Positions 19,546-29,205 of a stretch of DNA of 64,000 nt are shown piece by piece. The translations under genes and the position numbers were made by a program. The DNA is from Mesorhizobium sp. PAMC28654 (GTDB taxonomy: Bacteria; Pseudomonadota; Alphaproteobacteria; Rhizobiales; Rhizobiaceae): contig NZ_CP085135.1 of assembly GCF_020616515.1 (NCBI RefSeq), forward strand, positions 558,001 to 622,000, given 5' to 3'. The stretch's first letter is position 1, and each line of letters starts with the position of its first letter. Below the pieces are notes generated by a model, which saw nothing but the letters and a program-made list of their open reading frames with translations, searched no databases and had not been told where the DNA came from.

Positions 19546-20385
19546 ATGCTTATGAAAATCCAGACACTGATACATCCTTCGTCGGTCATCGAGACAGGCG
19601 CTCAAATCGGCGAAGGCGCTCGCATTGGGCCGTTCTGTCACATCGGTGCGGACGCAATCATCGGCGACGGCGTCGAACTGGTCAGCCATGTCTCGGTGAT
19701 GGGCGCGACAACCATCGGTGCCGGCACCAAGGTCTATCCGATGGCGACATTGGGGGCGCCGCCACAGAACACCAAACACAAAGGCGGTCGCACCACGCTG
19801 GTCATCGGCAAGAATTGCACGATCCGCGAAGGCGTCACCATGCATCTCGGCACGGATTCCAGCCGTGGCGAAACGACGATCGGCGACAACGGCAATTTCC
19901 TCGCCTATGCCCACATCGCTCATGACTGCGTCGTGGGCAACAACGCGACTTTCGCCAATGGCGCGACGCTGGGCGGCCACTGCGAGATCGGCAACAACGT
20001 CTATATTGGTGGCCTGACCGCCGTTCATCAGTTCGTGCGCGTCGGCGACAATGCCTTTCTGGGCGGCTGCTCGGCAATTGTCGGCGATGTCATTCCCTAT
20101 GCCATCGCGGTAGGCAATCGCGCCAGCCTGCGCGGATTGAACATCATCGGGTTGAAGCGCTCCGGCCTGCAGCGTTCAGAAATCCATCTGCTGCGCAAGG
20201 CATATCGAACGATCTTCGATCGCAGCCGCACCGTCGGCGAGAACATTGAATTCGCCAAGGCTGAATTCAGCTCGTCGCCGACAGCCATGAAGATCATCGA
20301 TTTCATCTCCAGCCGCGGCAAGCGGCACTATGCCGTTCCGTCGCTCAAGGGTGGCGATGGCGACGATGCCGATGACGAAGACTGA
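19546..20385 (+). CDS. lpxA: UDP-N-acetylglucosamine O-acyltransferase
   Basis: 279 residues. Hexapeptide beta-helix repeats run through the first about 190 residues, with the catalytic His in FLAYAHIAHDCVVGNN. The C-terminal helical domain begins near GLNIIGLKRSGL. First enzyme of lipid A synthesis. An alternative ATG lies six bases downstream (MKIQTLIHPSS), which may be the real start. Confidence 0.97.
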   Translation: MLMKIQTLIHPSSVIETGAQIGEGARIGPFCHIGADAIIGDGVELVSHVSVMGATTIGAGTKVYPMATLGAPPQNTKHKGGRTTLVIGKNCTIREGVTMHLGTDSSRGETTIGDNGNFLAYAHIAHDCVVGNNATFANGATLGGHCEIGNNVYIGGLTAVHQFVRVGDNAFLGGCSAIVGDVIPYAIAVGNRASLRGLNIIGLKRSGLQRSEIHLLRKAYRTIFDRSRTVGENIEFAKAEFSSSPTAMKIIDFISSRGKRHYAVPSLKGGDGDDADDED

Positions 20386-21274
20386 GGTCGCCGGAACGGG
20401 TCTCGTACTCGCGCCGGGCGACAGGGTCGGTGTCATTGCCGGCGGCGGCAGCCTCCCGGTCGAAGTCGCGGCAGGCCTTGCAGAGGGTGGACATCAGCCG
20501 GTCATCATCCTGATCGAAGGACAGGCCGACCGTCAATCCGACTTGGCCTCCTATGAGCATGAAAGCCTCGCTCTGGAAGATATTGGCGCGCTGGTCACAT
20601 TGCTGCGACGCCGGCAGATCAGCCATCTGGTTCTTGCTGGCGAGATCAAGCGCCGACCGCGGCTGGTCGATATGCGGCCGAGCCTTAGCTTGCTGGCCGT
20701 GATACCTTCCGTGGTCATGGCGCTGGCGCGCGGCGATGACGGCCTATTGAAGATCCTGACCCGGGGTCTGGAGGCGCGCGGCGTCAAGGTCGTCGGCGCG
20801 CATGAGGTCGTGCCCCGACTTGTCGCGACCGAGGGGCCGCTGACCAAGGCACTGCCGAGAAAGTCGGACTGGCGCGATATCGAGGCAGCACACGCGGCGG
20901 CAAAAGCCATCGGCGCGCTGGACATCGGCCAGGCGGCCATTGCGATCGGCGGCCGCGCCATCGCCCTGGAAGGCATTGAGGGTACCAGCGGGCTGCTTGA
21001 TCGGACCAAGCAGTTGCGCGATCACGGCAGGCTTGCCGGCAAGACGCGCGGTGTCCTGGTCAAATGCGCCAAGCCTGGTCAGGAGTTGCGCGCCGATCTG
21101 CCCTCCATCGGTCCGCAGACGGTCGAGGCGGCGTATGCCGCCGGGCTTGCCGGCATTGCCGTCGAAGCCGGTCGTTCGCTGATCCTGGAAGGTCCCGTCG
21201 TCGTCGAGCGCGCCAATGCGCTCGGCCTGTTCGTGGTCGGCCTGCCTGCGGCGGAACTGACGCATGGCAGCTGA
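20357..21274 (+). CDS. lpxI: UDP-2,3-diacylglucosamine pyrophosphatase LpxI
   Basis: 305 residues from the ATG at 20357 (AAGGGTGG just upstream); ATGs at 20366 and 20372 are alternatives. GDRVGVIAGGGSLPVEVA and the C-terminal GRSLILEGPVVVERANALGLFVVG are typical of DUF1009/LpxI. It hydrolyses UDP-2,3-diacylglucosamine to lipid X and is the alphaproteobacterial replacement for LpxH. It overlaps both lpxA and lpxB, indicating tight coupling. Confidence 0.93.
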   Translation: MATMPMTKTEVAGTGLVLAPGDRVGVIAGGGSLPVEVAAGLAEGGHQPVIILIEGQADRQSDLASYEHESLALEDIGALVTLLRRRQISHLVLAGEIKRRPRLVDMRPSLSLLAVIPSVVMALARGDDGLLKILTRGLEARGVKVVGAHEVVPRLVATEGPLTKALPRKSDWRDIEAAHAAAKAIGALDIGQAAIAIGGRAIALEGIEGTSGLLDRTKQLRDHGRLAGKTRGVLVKCAKPGQELRADLPSIGPQTVEAAYAAGLAGIAVEAGRSLILEGPVVVERANALGLFVVGLPAAELTHGS

Positions 21275-22388
21275 GAAGCCACTGAAGATCGCCATCGTGG
21301 CCGGGGAGGAGTCCGGTGACGTGCTCGGCGCGGACATCGTGCAAGCCCTGAAGCGCATGACCGGACGGGAGGTACAACTCGTCGGCATCGGCGGGCGGCA
21401 TCTGCGGGCGCTCGGATTGGTGCCACTGTTCGACGGGGCCGAGATCGCGCTGATGGGGCTCAGCGCCATCCTGCGCGACCTGCCGCGCCTGATGCGGCGG
21501 ATCAACCAGACGGCAAGTGCTGTCGCCGGCGAAAAGCCCGACTGCCTCATCACCATCGACAGCCCGGATTTTTCGCTGCGCGTGGCCAGGAAGGTCCGCG
21601 CGGTCAATCCATCGATCCCGATCATCCACTATGTCTGTCCGAGCGTCTGGGCCTGGCGGCCGGGCAGGGCGGTGGCGATGAAGCCCTATGTAGATCACAT
21701 TCTCTGCATCCTGCCTTTCGAGGTGAAGGAACTCAGCCGTCTGAACGGCCCGCCTGGCACCTATGTCGGGCACCGTCTTGCGCACGATCCGGGCGTGCTG
21801 GGCGCTGCCAAGGCGCAAAGCCTGCCGCGCGACCTGTCGGGTGATCGTGTCAAGACGCTGCTGGTGCTGCCGGGCTCGCGGCGCGGCGAGGTGAGCCGGC
21901 TTATCGGTCCATTCGGCGAGACTGTCTCGGTCCTGCGCGCACGCGGACACCGTTTGCGTCTGCTTTTGCCGACGGTGCCGCATGTCGCCGATCTGGTCAG
22001 GACCTCGGTCGCGCGCTGGGATGAGAAGCCGGAGATCATCCTCGATCCCGAACGCAAATGGCAGGCCTTCGGCAAGGCGGATGCGGCGCTGATCGCGTCT
22101 GGAACGGTGTCGCTGGAACTGGCGTTGTCTGGAGTGCCGATGATCTCGTGCTATCGGCTTGATCCGGTCATGCGTGTGGTTCAGGGGCTGGTCACCATCT
22201 GGAGTGCCGCCTTGCCCAACCTGATCGCCGATCAGGCGATCGTGCCTGAGCACTACAACCAATATGTGCGACCGCGCTATCTGGCACGGCAGCTTGAGAG
22301 TCTGTTTTCAGACACCGCCTATCGCACCTGGCAAAAGGGCGGTTGCCGAAGTCGCGAAGCGCATGGCAACGGACAAGCCGTCCGGTGA
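21264..22388 (+). CDS. lpxB: Lipid-A-disaccharide synthase with frameshifted C-terminus
   Basis: 374 residues as read. AGEESGDVLGADIV, YVCPSVWAWRPGRA and ALIASGTVSLELAL are GT19 signatures. LpxB joins lipid X to UDP-diacylglucosamine. After TYRTWQK-type residues the frame is lost: a run of three G at 22337-22339 appears one base too long. Dropping one G gives WQKAVAEVAKRMAT, then DKPSGEIAAGVVLRHMKKAP and a stop at 22432-22434, a normal tail and normal length of about 389 residues. It is either a sequencing error or a natural change removing about 30 native residues. Confidence 0.93.
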   Translation: MAAEKPLKIAIVAGEESGDVLGADIVQALKRMTGREVQLVGIGGRHLRALGLVPLFDGAEIALMGLSAILRDLPRLMRRINQTASAVAGEKPDCLITIDSPDFSLRVARKVRAVNPSIPIIHYVCPSVWAWRPGRAVAMKPYVDHILCILPFEVKELSRLNGPPGTYVGHRLAHDPGVLGAAKAQSLPRDLSGDRVKTLLVLPGSRRGEVSRLIGPFGETVSVLRARGHRLRLLLPTVPHVADLVRTSVARWDEKPEIILDPERKWQAFGKADAALIASGTVSLELALSGVPMISCYRLDPVMRVVQGLVTIWSAALPNLIADQAIVPEHYNQYVRPRYLARQLESLFSDTAYRTWQKGGCRSREAHGNGQAVR

Positions 22389-22419
22389 GATCGCGGCAGG
22401 CGTTGTGCTTCGCCATATG

Positions 22420-22447
22420 AAAAAGGCGCCCTGAAAGGCGCCTTTTT
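22420..22447. terminator. Bidirectional intrinsic terminator between lpxB and gltA
   Basis: AAAAAGGCGCC and GGCGCCTTTTT pair perfectly around a 6-base loop (CTGAAA), with A-run and T-run on the two sides, so it works on both strands. It lies between the convergent lpxB and gltA genes; the frame-restored lpxB stop is in the loop. Confidence 0.9.
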
Positions 22448-22465
22448 CAATCAAGAGAACCTCGA

Positions 22466-23794
22466 TCAGCGCTTGGCGATCGGCACGTAGTCGCGCTCCG
22501 GCGCGCCTGTGTAGAGCTGCCGTGGGCGGCCGATCTTCTGGCGCGGATCCTCGATCATTTCCTTCCACTGCGCGATCCAGCCGACTGTGCGGGCGACCGC
22601 GAACAGCACGGTGAACATGGTGGTGGGGAAGCCCAGCGCCTTCAGCGTGATGCCGGAATAGAAGTCGACATTCGGGTAGAGCTTCTTCTCGATGAAGTAT
22701 GGATCGGTCAGCGCGATCTTTTCCAGTTCCATGGCGATGTCGAGCAGCGGATCGTCCTTGATGCCGAGTTCGCCCAGAACCTCGTGCGCCGTCTTCTGCA
22801 TGATTTTCGCTCGAGGATCATAGTTCTTGTAGACGCGGTGGCCAAAGCCCATCAGCCGGAACGGATCATTCTTGTCCTTGGCGCGGGCGATGAATTCCGG
22901 GATGTGATCGACATGGCCGATCTCGCCCAGCATGTTCAGTGCCGCTTCATTGGCGCCGCCATGGGCCGGGCCCCACAGGCAGGCGATGCCGGCGGCGATG
23001 CAAGCGAACGGATTGGCGCCCGACGAGCCCGCGAGGCGAACCGTCGAGGTCGAGGCGTTCTGCTCGTGATCGGCGTGCAGGATGAAGATGCGCTCCATGG
23101 CGCGCGCCAGCACCGGGTTGATCTTGTATTCCTCGCACGGCACGGCAAAGCACATGTGCAGGAAGTTGGCCGCGAAATTCAGCTCGTTCTTCGGGTAAAT
23201 GAAGGGCTGGCCGATGTGGTATTTGTAAGCCATGGCCGCGATCGTCGGCATCTTGGCGATCAGCCGCATGGAGGCAATCATGCGCTGGTACGGGTCGGAG
23301 ATGTCGGTGGAGTCGTGGTAGAAGGCCGATAGAGCGCCGACCACGCCGCACATGACCGCCATAGGGTGCGCATCGCGGCGGAAGCCCGTGAAGAAACGCG
23401 ACATCTGCTCGTGCACCATGGTGTGGCGCGTCACGCGGTAATCGAAATCGTCCTTCTGCGCCTTGGTCGGCAATTCGCCGTAAAGCAGCAGGTAGCAGAC
23501 CTCGAGGAAGTCGCCATGTTCGGCCAACTGGTCGATCGGATAGCCGCGGTGAAGGAGGATGCCGGCGTCCCCGTCGATGAAGGTGATTTCCGACTCGCAG
23601 CTTGCCGTCGAGGTGAAGCCGGGATCGTAGGTGAAGGCGCCGGTGGTGCTGTAGAGCGTGGCTATGTCGATGACATCGGGACCGACAGAGCCGCTTCGCA
23701 CCTTGAATTCATGAGTCTTGCCCGCGAATTCAAGCTTTGCCGTAGCCTCTTGGGTTTTGCCGCCAAATTCCAGTTTTGTCGCAGCTTCGGTCAT
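22466..23794 (-). CDS. gltA: Citrate synthase (type II)
   Basis: 442 residues. [27 protein letters not shown] and [18 protein letters not shown] hold the catalytic His, His and Asp-region blocks of hexameric type II citrate synthase. It condenses acetyl-CoA and oxaloacetate. The N-terminus has two copies of an about 12-residue unit ([12 protein letters not shown] and [12 protein letters not shown]) before the family core, so it is slightly longer than usual. Confidence 0.97.
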   Translation of the reverse strand: MTEAATKLEFGGKTQEATAKLEFAGKTHEFKVRSGSVGPDVIDIATLYSTTGAFTYDPGFTSTASCESEITFIDGDAGILLHRGYPIDQLAEHGDFLEVCYLLLYGELPTKAQKDDFDYRVTRHTMVHEQMSRFFTGFRRDAHPMAVMCGVVGALSAFYHDSTDISDPYQRMIASMRLIAKMPTIAAMAYKYHIGQPFIYPKNELNFAANFLHMCFAVPCEEYKINPVLARAMERIFILHADHEQNASTSTVRLAGSSGANPFACIAAGIACLWGPAHGGANEAALNMLGEIGHVDHIPEFIARAKDKNDPFRLMGFGHRVYKNYDPRAKIMQKTAHEVLGELGIKDDPLLDIAMELEKIALTDPYFIEKKLYPNVDFYSGITLKALGFPTTMFTVLFAVARTVGWIAQWKEMIEDPRQKIGRPRQLYTGAPERDYVPIAKR

Positions 23795-23977
23795 TGCAAA
23801 CTCCTTCTTGTTTCCTCATGCCGGCAAAGGCAAATTCTGCAAAGCGACACGTCGAAATCACCGGAATGCGCGTATTCGCCACCGCATTTTGGGGGGTGCG
23901 TGCCAGATTGGGCCAAGGCCTAATGTTGCACTGCGAAACGCACCTTTCAATGCCAATCTTCTTGGGCCAGATTGCTC

Positions 23978-25402
23978 CTAATCGATTTGGTCCGCTATAC
24001 GCGCCAGGCTCTCGTCACGCCCGAGCACGGCAAGCACGTCGAACACTCCTGGCGAAGTGCTTTTTCCGGTCAATGCAGCGCGCAACGGTTGGGCCACGGC
24101 CCCTAACTTGTGACCGCCAGCCAGTGCATAGTCACGAATCGCGGCCTCCGCCGCGGCAGCCGTCCATTCGCCTAGAAGCGCGTTCAAAGCTTCGTGAGCG
24201 CCCCTCAGAACCTTGCGGGCGTCGTCATTGAGCACCAAGGCTGCCTTGTCGTCGATCGGCAGTGGTCGCGTGGCAAACAGGAAGGCCGCGCCATCGACCA
24301 GTTCGACCAACGTCTTGGCGCGCTCCTTCAAGCCCGGCAATGCAGCCAGCAACTGCGCCTTGTGCTTGGCGTCGAGGCGCGCGGCCATGGCCGGCCCGCC
24401 CTCGAGATAGGGCAATGTGGCAATGAAGATATCGAACAGATCGGCGTCACTCATGCGGCGCATATGGACACCGTTCAGTGCCTCGAGCTTGGCGAAGTCG
24501 AAGCGGGCCGCACCCTTGTTGACGTCGCCGATATCGAACCAGGAAATCATGTCCTTGATCGACATGATCTCGTCGTCGCCATGGCTCCAGCCGAGGCGTG
24601 CCAGGTAGTTGAGAAGAGCCTCCGGCAGATAACCCAAGGCGCGATAGGCCTCGACGCCGAGCGCGCCATGCCGCTTGGACAGCTTGGCGCCGTCGGCGCC
24701 ATGGATCAGCGGGATATGCGACATCGACGGCACGTCCCAGCCCATGGCGTTATAAATCACGGTCTGGCGGGCGGCATTGGTCAGGTGGTCGTCGCCACGG
24801 ATGATGTGGGTGACACCCATGTCGTGGTCGTCGACGACGACGGCATGCATGTAGGTCGGATTGCCGTCCGAGCGCAGGATGATGAAATCGTCGAGATCCT
24901 TGTTGGGGAATCGCACCTCGCCCTGCACGCGGTCGTGCACCACCGTCTCGCCCGCGGTCGGCGCCTTGACGCGGATCGCGCCCTTGGCGCCGGGAGGTGC
25001 CTCGGACGGATCGCGGTCACGCCAGCGGCCATCGTAGCGAGGCGGCAGTCCCTTGGCTCTTGCTGCCTCGCGCATGGCATCAAGCTCGGCAGGCGTGGCA
25101 TAGCAGTAATAGGCCTTGCCCATGCGCACGAGTTCCTCGGCCACCTCACGGTGGCGCTGCGCGCGCTCGAACTGCGACACCGGCTCCCCGTCCCAGCCAA
25201 GGCCGAGCCAGGACAGCCCATCAAGAATGGCCGCGGTCGCGGCATCCGTAGAACGTTCCCTGTCGGTGTCCTCGATGCGCAGCAGCATCGTCCCGTTGGT
25301 GTGCTTTGCGTACAGCCAGTTGAACAGTGCCGTACGGGCGCCGCCAATATGCAGGTAGCCAGTGGGCGAGGGAGCAAAACGGGTGATGACCTTGTCGGAC
25401 AT
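23978..25402 (-). CDS. gltX: Glutamate--tRNA ligase
   Basis: 474 residues. Class I synthetase motifs are present: [18 protein letters not shown] (HIGH-type) near residue 10 and KLSKRHG (KMSKS-type) near residue 240. It charges tRNA-Glu and, in many alphaproteobacteria, tRNA-Gln, which is then amidated. It is divergent from comEC, whose first codons start about 100 bases away. Confidence 0.97.
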   Translation of the reverse strand: MSDKVITRFAPSPTGYLHIGGARTALFNWLYAKHTNGTMLLRIEDTDRERSTDAATAAILDGLSWLGLGWDGEPVSQFERAQRHREVAEELVRMGKAYYCYATPAELDAMREAARAKGLPPRYDGRWRDRDPSEAPPGAKGAIRVKAPTAGETVVHDRVQGEVRFPNKDLDDFIILRSDGNPTYMHAVVVDDHDMGVTHIIRGDDHLTNAARQTVIYNAMGWDVPSMSHIPLIHGADGAKLSKRHGALGVEAYRALGYLPEALLNYLARLGWSHGDDEIMSIKDMISWFDIGDVNKGAARFDFAKLEALNGVHMRRMSDADLFDIFIATLPYLEGGPAMAARLDAKHKAQLLAALPGLKERAKTLVELVDGAAFLFATRPLPIDDKAALVLNDDARKVLRGAHEALNALLGEWTAAAAEAAIRDYALAGGHKLGAVAQPLRAALTGKSTSPGVFDVLAVLGRDESLARIADQID

Positions 25403-25503
25403 GGGACTCTCGGAAGGCGTGTGAGGCTTGTCTGGTTTCGCGGACTTTCGCGCGTTGCGCGTTCATGTAGCATAGGAGGTCGAGGGCGCAAGGGGCAGAC
25501 CCG

Positions 25504-25588
25504 ATGGCTGGAAGGGGCCGGGGCACAGAAGAGAACGAGGACGCCGTCATCGGCGTCAGCGAACGCTTCCTGTTTGCGCCTGCCGTGG
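25504..25588 (+). pseudogene. comEC: comEC, 5' fragment (codons 1-28)
   Basis: ATG at 25504 opens 28 codons (starts MAGRGRGTEENEDAV, ends LFAPAV) plus one base, then meets the Mu-like prophage. Joining base 25588 to base 43447 (one CGTGG copy) restores an open frame: FAPAV-AIPPTPVASPL. ComEC is the membrane channel for DNA uptake in transformation. Confidence 0.85.
25584..25588. repeat. Target site duplication CGTGG, left copy
   Basis: CGTGG directly abuts the prophage end TGTAGCGCGCAA. The same five bases follow the other end at 43442-43446. Five bases is the duplication length made by Mu transposase. Confidence 0.9.
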
Positions 25589-25593
25589 TGTAG

Positions 25594-25635
25594 CGCGCAA
25601 AATCGTTTGGCATCTCCGCGCAACTTCACTTGGCA
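25594..25635. repeat. Two MuA-type end sites at the prophage right end (R1, R2)
   Basis: CGCGCAAAATCGTTTGGCA at 25594-25612 and CGCGCAACTTCACTTGGCA at 25617-25635 share CGCGCAA-N-(A/T)TC-and-TGGCA and are 23 bases apart, the one-helical-turn-pair spacing of R1/R2 in Mu. They match, inverted, the three sites at the other end. Confidence 0.85.
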
Positions 25636-25703
25636 CTAACTTACGTGCTAATCAGAGCGGATTGCTACTGCCTTTCACCGCCTGGCATCAAAAGGTTGCG
25701 ACC

Positions 25704-26234
25704 ATGCCGAAGGTCCTTGTCGCCGCGACGTCCGCACTCCTCCTTTTGATCACCGCGTCAGCGCTTTGGGCGCAAACGAGTTCGGACGCGCTCAAAAAGA
25801 CGTACCTTGAATTGGACGATCAGTGCCGGGGTGGCTCAGGCGATGATCCGGCGACGATCAAGGCTTGTGATCAGCGAAATGTGGTTTCGGCACAACTTCG
25901 CAAACTCAACATCTGCATTGTCGATGTCGGCGATGGTTTTGGGGACTGTTCCAACGCGCCATCAGAAACTGCCGCCGACGTCGACGCCTTTTCAGCGCGA
26001 AAATATCAAGACAATTTTGGAGGGTGGCATCTTGCGATCACCGCTCGCACTGATGTGGTGTCAATCAGCTGGCTGACCGTCAACCGTGGCAACTGCAGCC
26101 TTCTCAACGCTTCCACGGGCAGCAGCAAGAACATGCGCTTTGGCCAGATTTACGATGTTGTCGTGGCGTGCGATCCGATCGAAATCTCAATTCAGTCGGA
26201 GAGCGGAACCCAGATCCTGACCTGGGACGAATAG
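25704..26234 (+). CDS. Exported small protein, prophage right-end cargo gene
   Basis: 176 residues from the ATG at 25704. A signal peptide is clear (MPKVLVAATSALLLLITASA, cleavage near LWA-QTS). The mature part has paired Cys (QCRGGSG, KACDQR, LNICIVDVG, DCSNA, NCSLL, ACDPI) and a Gly/Trp-rich centre (NFGGWHLAI) suggesting a compact disulfide-bonded periplasmic or secreted domain. It is unrecognised. It lies about 70 bases inside the right end and points inward, against the late phage genes, as an independently expressed cargo gene would. Confidence 0.7.
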   Translation: MPKVLVAATSALLLLITASALWAQTSSDALKKTYLELDDQCRGGSGDDPATIKACDQRNVVSAQLRKLNICIVDVGDGFGDCSNAPSETAADVDAFSARKYQDNFGGWHLAITARTDVVSISWLTVNRGNCSLLNASTGSSKNMRFGQIYDVVVACDPIEISIQSESGTQILTWDE

Positions 26235-26378
26235 AAATCAGCCCACGCCTGGCGGAAGCTCTACCGCCGAGGCGAGCCCTTGACGGTAGCGTGTTCCCGC
26301 CTGGCAGCGGCGAAGGCATGCAAAATGCTCTGCGACAACAATAGCGTTCGCGCTTCGAGCGGCTCAGGCGGTTGGCGA

Positions 26379-27158
26379 TTATTGCACTGGCTGTGTCACG
26401 GGCACGTCATAACGGGCTAAAACGCTGCGAACGGCCGCAAGTGTTTCCACCAACTCGCATTCGTCTAGAAAAGCCATTCGTGACGGCGAGACGGTCGATG
26501 CGACGCTGCAGAGATCGACAAGTCGTCGGTCCAGTTCGTGAACCCTACGGACATCGACAGGACCTCCTTTCGGGAGGTCATCCCACACTAGGCCTATGGA
26601 CTCATCGTACTCGCGTATCCTGCCACAGAGCATTTGGAGCCCTATGTCATTATCCTCCGAAAGCTCATGCCCGATACCTCCGAATGGGAACGCTCTGCTG
26701 GGCATGGGAGGGAAAGTCGGGAAATGCTTCCTGCAGAATTCGATGACGTTGAACTGCCGCACAGACTGTGCGCCGTCTGCTTGCTCCAGTTGGTGCAACC
26801 TCATCTGCTGTTGAAGAAGCTCGGTTTGGGTGCCAATGAAATCGGCCGTCCGCTCGGCCGAAGCAGCCTGGCCCTCAGCAACCTGCCGGTTCTGCTCTAT
26901 TTGGTGACGTTGGAGTGCCAATTCCTGCGATTGCACCATCGTAGCCACAAATAGCCATAGGAAGGCCAACGGTGCGGCTACGCCGGTGAGAACACTGGAA
27001 AAGGCCTCCAATGACATGGTGTCAGGAATAGTGAGAAAGTGGCCAGGCCCGCCCTTATACCAGGCAACGATGCAGCCGCCGAAATACAGTACTGTTATTG
27101 CGAGGCCGATGTTTACCCACGTGGAAAATCCGGTCCCACGGCCGATTGATGATTTCAT
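26379..27158 (-). CDS. Membrane-anchored coiled-coil protein of unknown function
   Basis: 259 residues from the ATG at 27158 (GGAGG upstream). Two hydrophobic helices (about 16-36, WVNIGLAITVLYFGGCIVAW; and about 57-80, VLTGVAAPLAFLWLFVATMV) are followed by a Gln/Glu-rich coiled coil (about 81-130) and a C-terminal cytoplasmic region. The layout resembles membrane sensors or phage exclusion proteins, but no family is recognised. It is the last minus-strand gene before the right-end cargo gene. Confidence 0.65.
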   Translation of the reverse strand: MKSSIGRGTGFSTWVNIGLAITVLYFGGCIVAWYKGGPGHFLTIPDTMSLEAFSSVLTGVAAPLAFLWLFVATMVQSQELALQRHQIEQNRQVAEGQAASAERTADFIGTQTELLQQQMRLHQLEQADGAQSVRQFNVIEFCRKHFPTFPPMPSRAFPFGGIGHELSEDNDIGLQMLCGRIREYDESIGLVWDDLPKGGPVDVRRVHELDRRLVDLCSVASTVSPSRMAFLDECELVETLAAVRSVLARYDVPVTQPVQ

Positions 27159-27176
27159 TCGATGGCCCTCCAAACC

Positions 27177-27980
27177 CTAACCCACTATAATAAGTTCTCG
27201 CGCAGGTGTCCCGTTGCCACCTGCTACGCTGTAGAACAGGTCGGCCTCCTGCATGTCAAAACCCGCGAATGCCTCGCGGATCTCGGGCACGTCATTGATC
27301 GACAGGACGAACCTCCCTTTGAGGCTGCGCAGCCTGGCGGCGATGCCTTCAAACTGATCTCGGCCGAACAGCTCCTTTCCATAGTCGCCCTCGCTGCCGA
27401 AGTACGGCGGGTCGAGATAGAACAGCGTTTCAGGCCGGTCGTAGCGGTCGATGAAGGCTGACCAGTCCAGCTGCTCGATGACGACGCCGGCAAGGCGGTC
27501 ATGAATATCCGCCAGTAGCGGCTCCAGCGTGGTCAGATTGAAGCCGGCCGAGGAACCAACGCTAACCCCAAAATTGCGCCCCGCCACCTTGCCGCCGAAC
27601 GCCAGGCGCTGGAGGTACAGGAAGCGGCCGGCGCGCTCCAGGTCGGTCAATGTGGTCGGGTCGCTGGCCTTCAGCCGTTCGAACTCGCGGCGCGACGTGA
27701 TCTGGAAGCGTAGCGTGTCCATGAACTGCGGATAGTGGCGCTGCAGGATGCGGAACAGATTGGCGACGTCGCCGCTGCGGTCGTTGATCACCTCGGCGCG
27801 AGGCCTGGAGCGGCGACGGAAGAACACGCCGCCCATGCCAACGAACACCTCGGCGTAGGTCGAATGGGGAACCGCCGCGATTTGGGCGACCAGGCGCTCG
27901 GCCAGGCGGCGCTTGCCGCCAATATACGCTGCGGGCGGCCGAACCGGATCAATGGCTGTGAATGGGTCTTGAAGGGTCAT
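27177..27980 (-). CDS. DNA adenine methylase (Dam/D12 class)
   Basis: 267 residues. AYIGGKRRLAERLV is the SAM-binding N-terminal motif of D12-class N6-adenine methylases (usually GGK), FVGMGGVFFR follows, and LFYLDPPYFGSEGDY contains the catalytic DPPY. It would methylate adenine in a short palindrome, perhaps GATC. Its position near the right end is where Mu carries its DNA-modification gene mom, so protection of phage DNA from restriction is a reasonable inference. Confidence 0.88.
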   Translation of the reverse strand: MTLQDPFTAIDPVRPPAAYIGGKRRLAERLVAQIAAVPHSTYAEVFVGMGGVFFRRRSRPRAEVINDRSGDVANLFRILQRHYPQFMDTLRFQITSRREFERLKASDPTTLTDLERAGRFLYLQRLAFGGKVAGRNFGVSVGSSAGFNLTTLEPLLADIHDRLAGVVIEQLDWSAFIDRYDRPETLFYLDPPYFGSEGDYGKELFGRDQFEGIAARLRSLKGRFVLSINDVPEIREAFAGFDMQEADLFYSVAGGNGTPARELIIVG

Positions 27981-28116
27981 TTAAGTGCTTTCGAGAATCA
28001 GTCACCGTCCCTCCGCCCGAAAAGGGCCAGGTGCGGCGGTTATCTCTTCATGCTGTCGAGCGGGTCGGACGCCAATCTAAGCCCGCTTCTCGGGAATTGC
28101 CCCGAGCACCTGTCGC

Positions 28117-29202
28117 CTAGGCTGCCTTGCCCTCGTACCAACCTTCGTTCCAAAGATGGCCGAGGCGCTCAAAATAGCGCTCGTATTTCGCGCCGATGAC
28201 ATCAAGGGAATAGTTGTCGATCACATGCTGACGGCAGACGGCACGATCAAGGTGCTTGACGGCTTCCAGCGCGCGCAGGAATTCGCCAAAGGTGCGACAC
28301 CGTATACCGGTCACTCCATCAATGACGGTTTCGGTCATGGCTCCAAAATCGGTGGAGATGACGGGCGTTCCGCATGCCATCGCCTCAATCGCCACGTTTC
28401 CGAAAGGCTCGATGTAGCGGGTAGGCATCAGCAGGGCTGTAGCATCGCGCATCAGTATGCCGCGCGCCTTGGGACCGACGACGCCGGTGAAAACACCATA
28501 ACCTGTTTGTTCACCGGGGCCGGCGAGAACCAGGCGCTTGCCGGCGGCTTCGCAAACCTCCTGGGCTATCGCGAAACCCTTGCGATCGATGAGGCGACCG
28601 ACGAACAGGTAGTAATCGTCGAGAAGTCGCTCCGCTCCCCGGAAAGGAAACTCGGCCGGATCGAGATAGCCCGGTATGACCGCGTCCCACCATTCGCCAT
28701 CCACCGCGCATGGGTCGCCATTGGATCGGGCGCCGTAGACCGTGTGCATCCAGGCATTGCTTTCGAACACCTTGTGCCTGGCAAAGCAGCCGCCGTACCC
28801 CACGCCGAATTCAACGACGGTTGCCTCCGGTAGCAGATCGGCGATCGGCTTGTGCGCCACGCCACCGATCAGGCAGACGAAATCGCCGACGCGGTGACGT
28901 GACACGATTCCACCGGCCGCGTTCAGATTGAAGGATCGCCATGCCGGCGACGCGGTGTCCCAGGGCGCGGCTGTGTAGTGGCCGTCGCCGACATGGGCAG
29001 CGCGGGCAGCCTCGCTGATGCACACGATGTGCTCGTCGCAGGTCGCTTCGTTCTGCTCTCCGGCATAGAGAAAGACAGCGTGGCCGCGATCTTTCATCAT
29101 CTGGCAGAAATACTTCACCTTGTTGGTGAACGCGCAGGCGGAGAACGCCTCGGCAACCTGAGTATGAGGAAGCCCGACCACATGAAAGCGCAAAGCATTC
29201 AT
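28117..29202 (-). CDS. Group 1 (GT-B) glycosyltransferase, prophage cargo
   Basis: 361 residues. The C-terminal half has the GT4 pattern: YYLFVGRLIDRKGFAIA, KRLVLAGPGEQTGYG, then RYIEPFGNVAIEAMACGTPV with the E-x7-E pair and ISTDFGAMTETV. The N-terminal half (HVVGLPHTQ, FTNKVKYFCQMMKDRGHAVFLY) is a Rossmann acceptor domain. It starts three bases after the tail-fibre stop, so it was read with the tail genes. It could decorate surface polysaccharide or phage DNA; the sequence does not decide. Confidence 0.85.
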   Translation of the reverse strand: MNALRFHVVGLPHTQVAEAFSACAFTNKVKYFCQMMKDRGHAVFLYAGEQNEATCDEHIVCISEAARAAHVGDGHYTAAPWDTASPAWRSFNLNAAGGIVSRHRVGDFVCLIGGVAHKPIADLLPEATVVEFGVGYGGCFARHKVFESNAWMHTVYGARSNGDPCAVDGEWWDAVIPGYLDPAEFPFRGAERLLDDYYLFVGRLIDRKGFAIAQEVCEAAGKRLVLAGPGEQTGYGVFTGVVGPKARGILMRDATALLMPTRYIEPFGNVAIEAMACGTPVISTDFGAMTETVIDGVTGIRCRTFGEFLRALEAVKHLDRAVCRQHVIDNYSLDVIGAKYERYFERLGHLWNEGWYEGKAA

Positions 29203-29205
29203 CTG

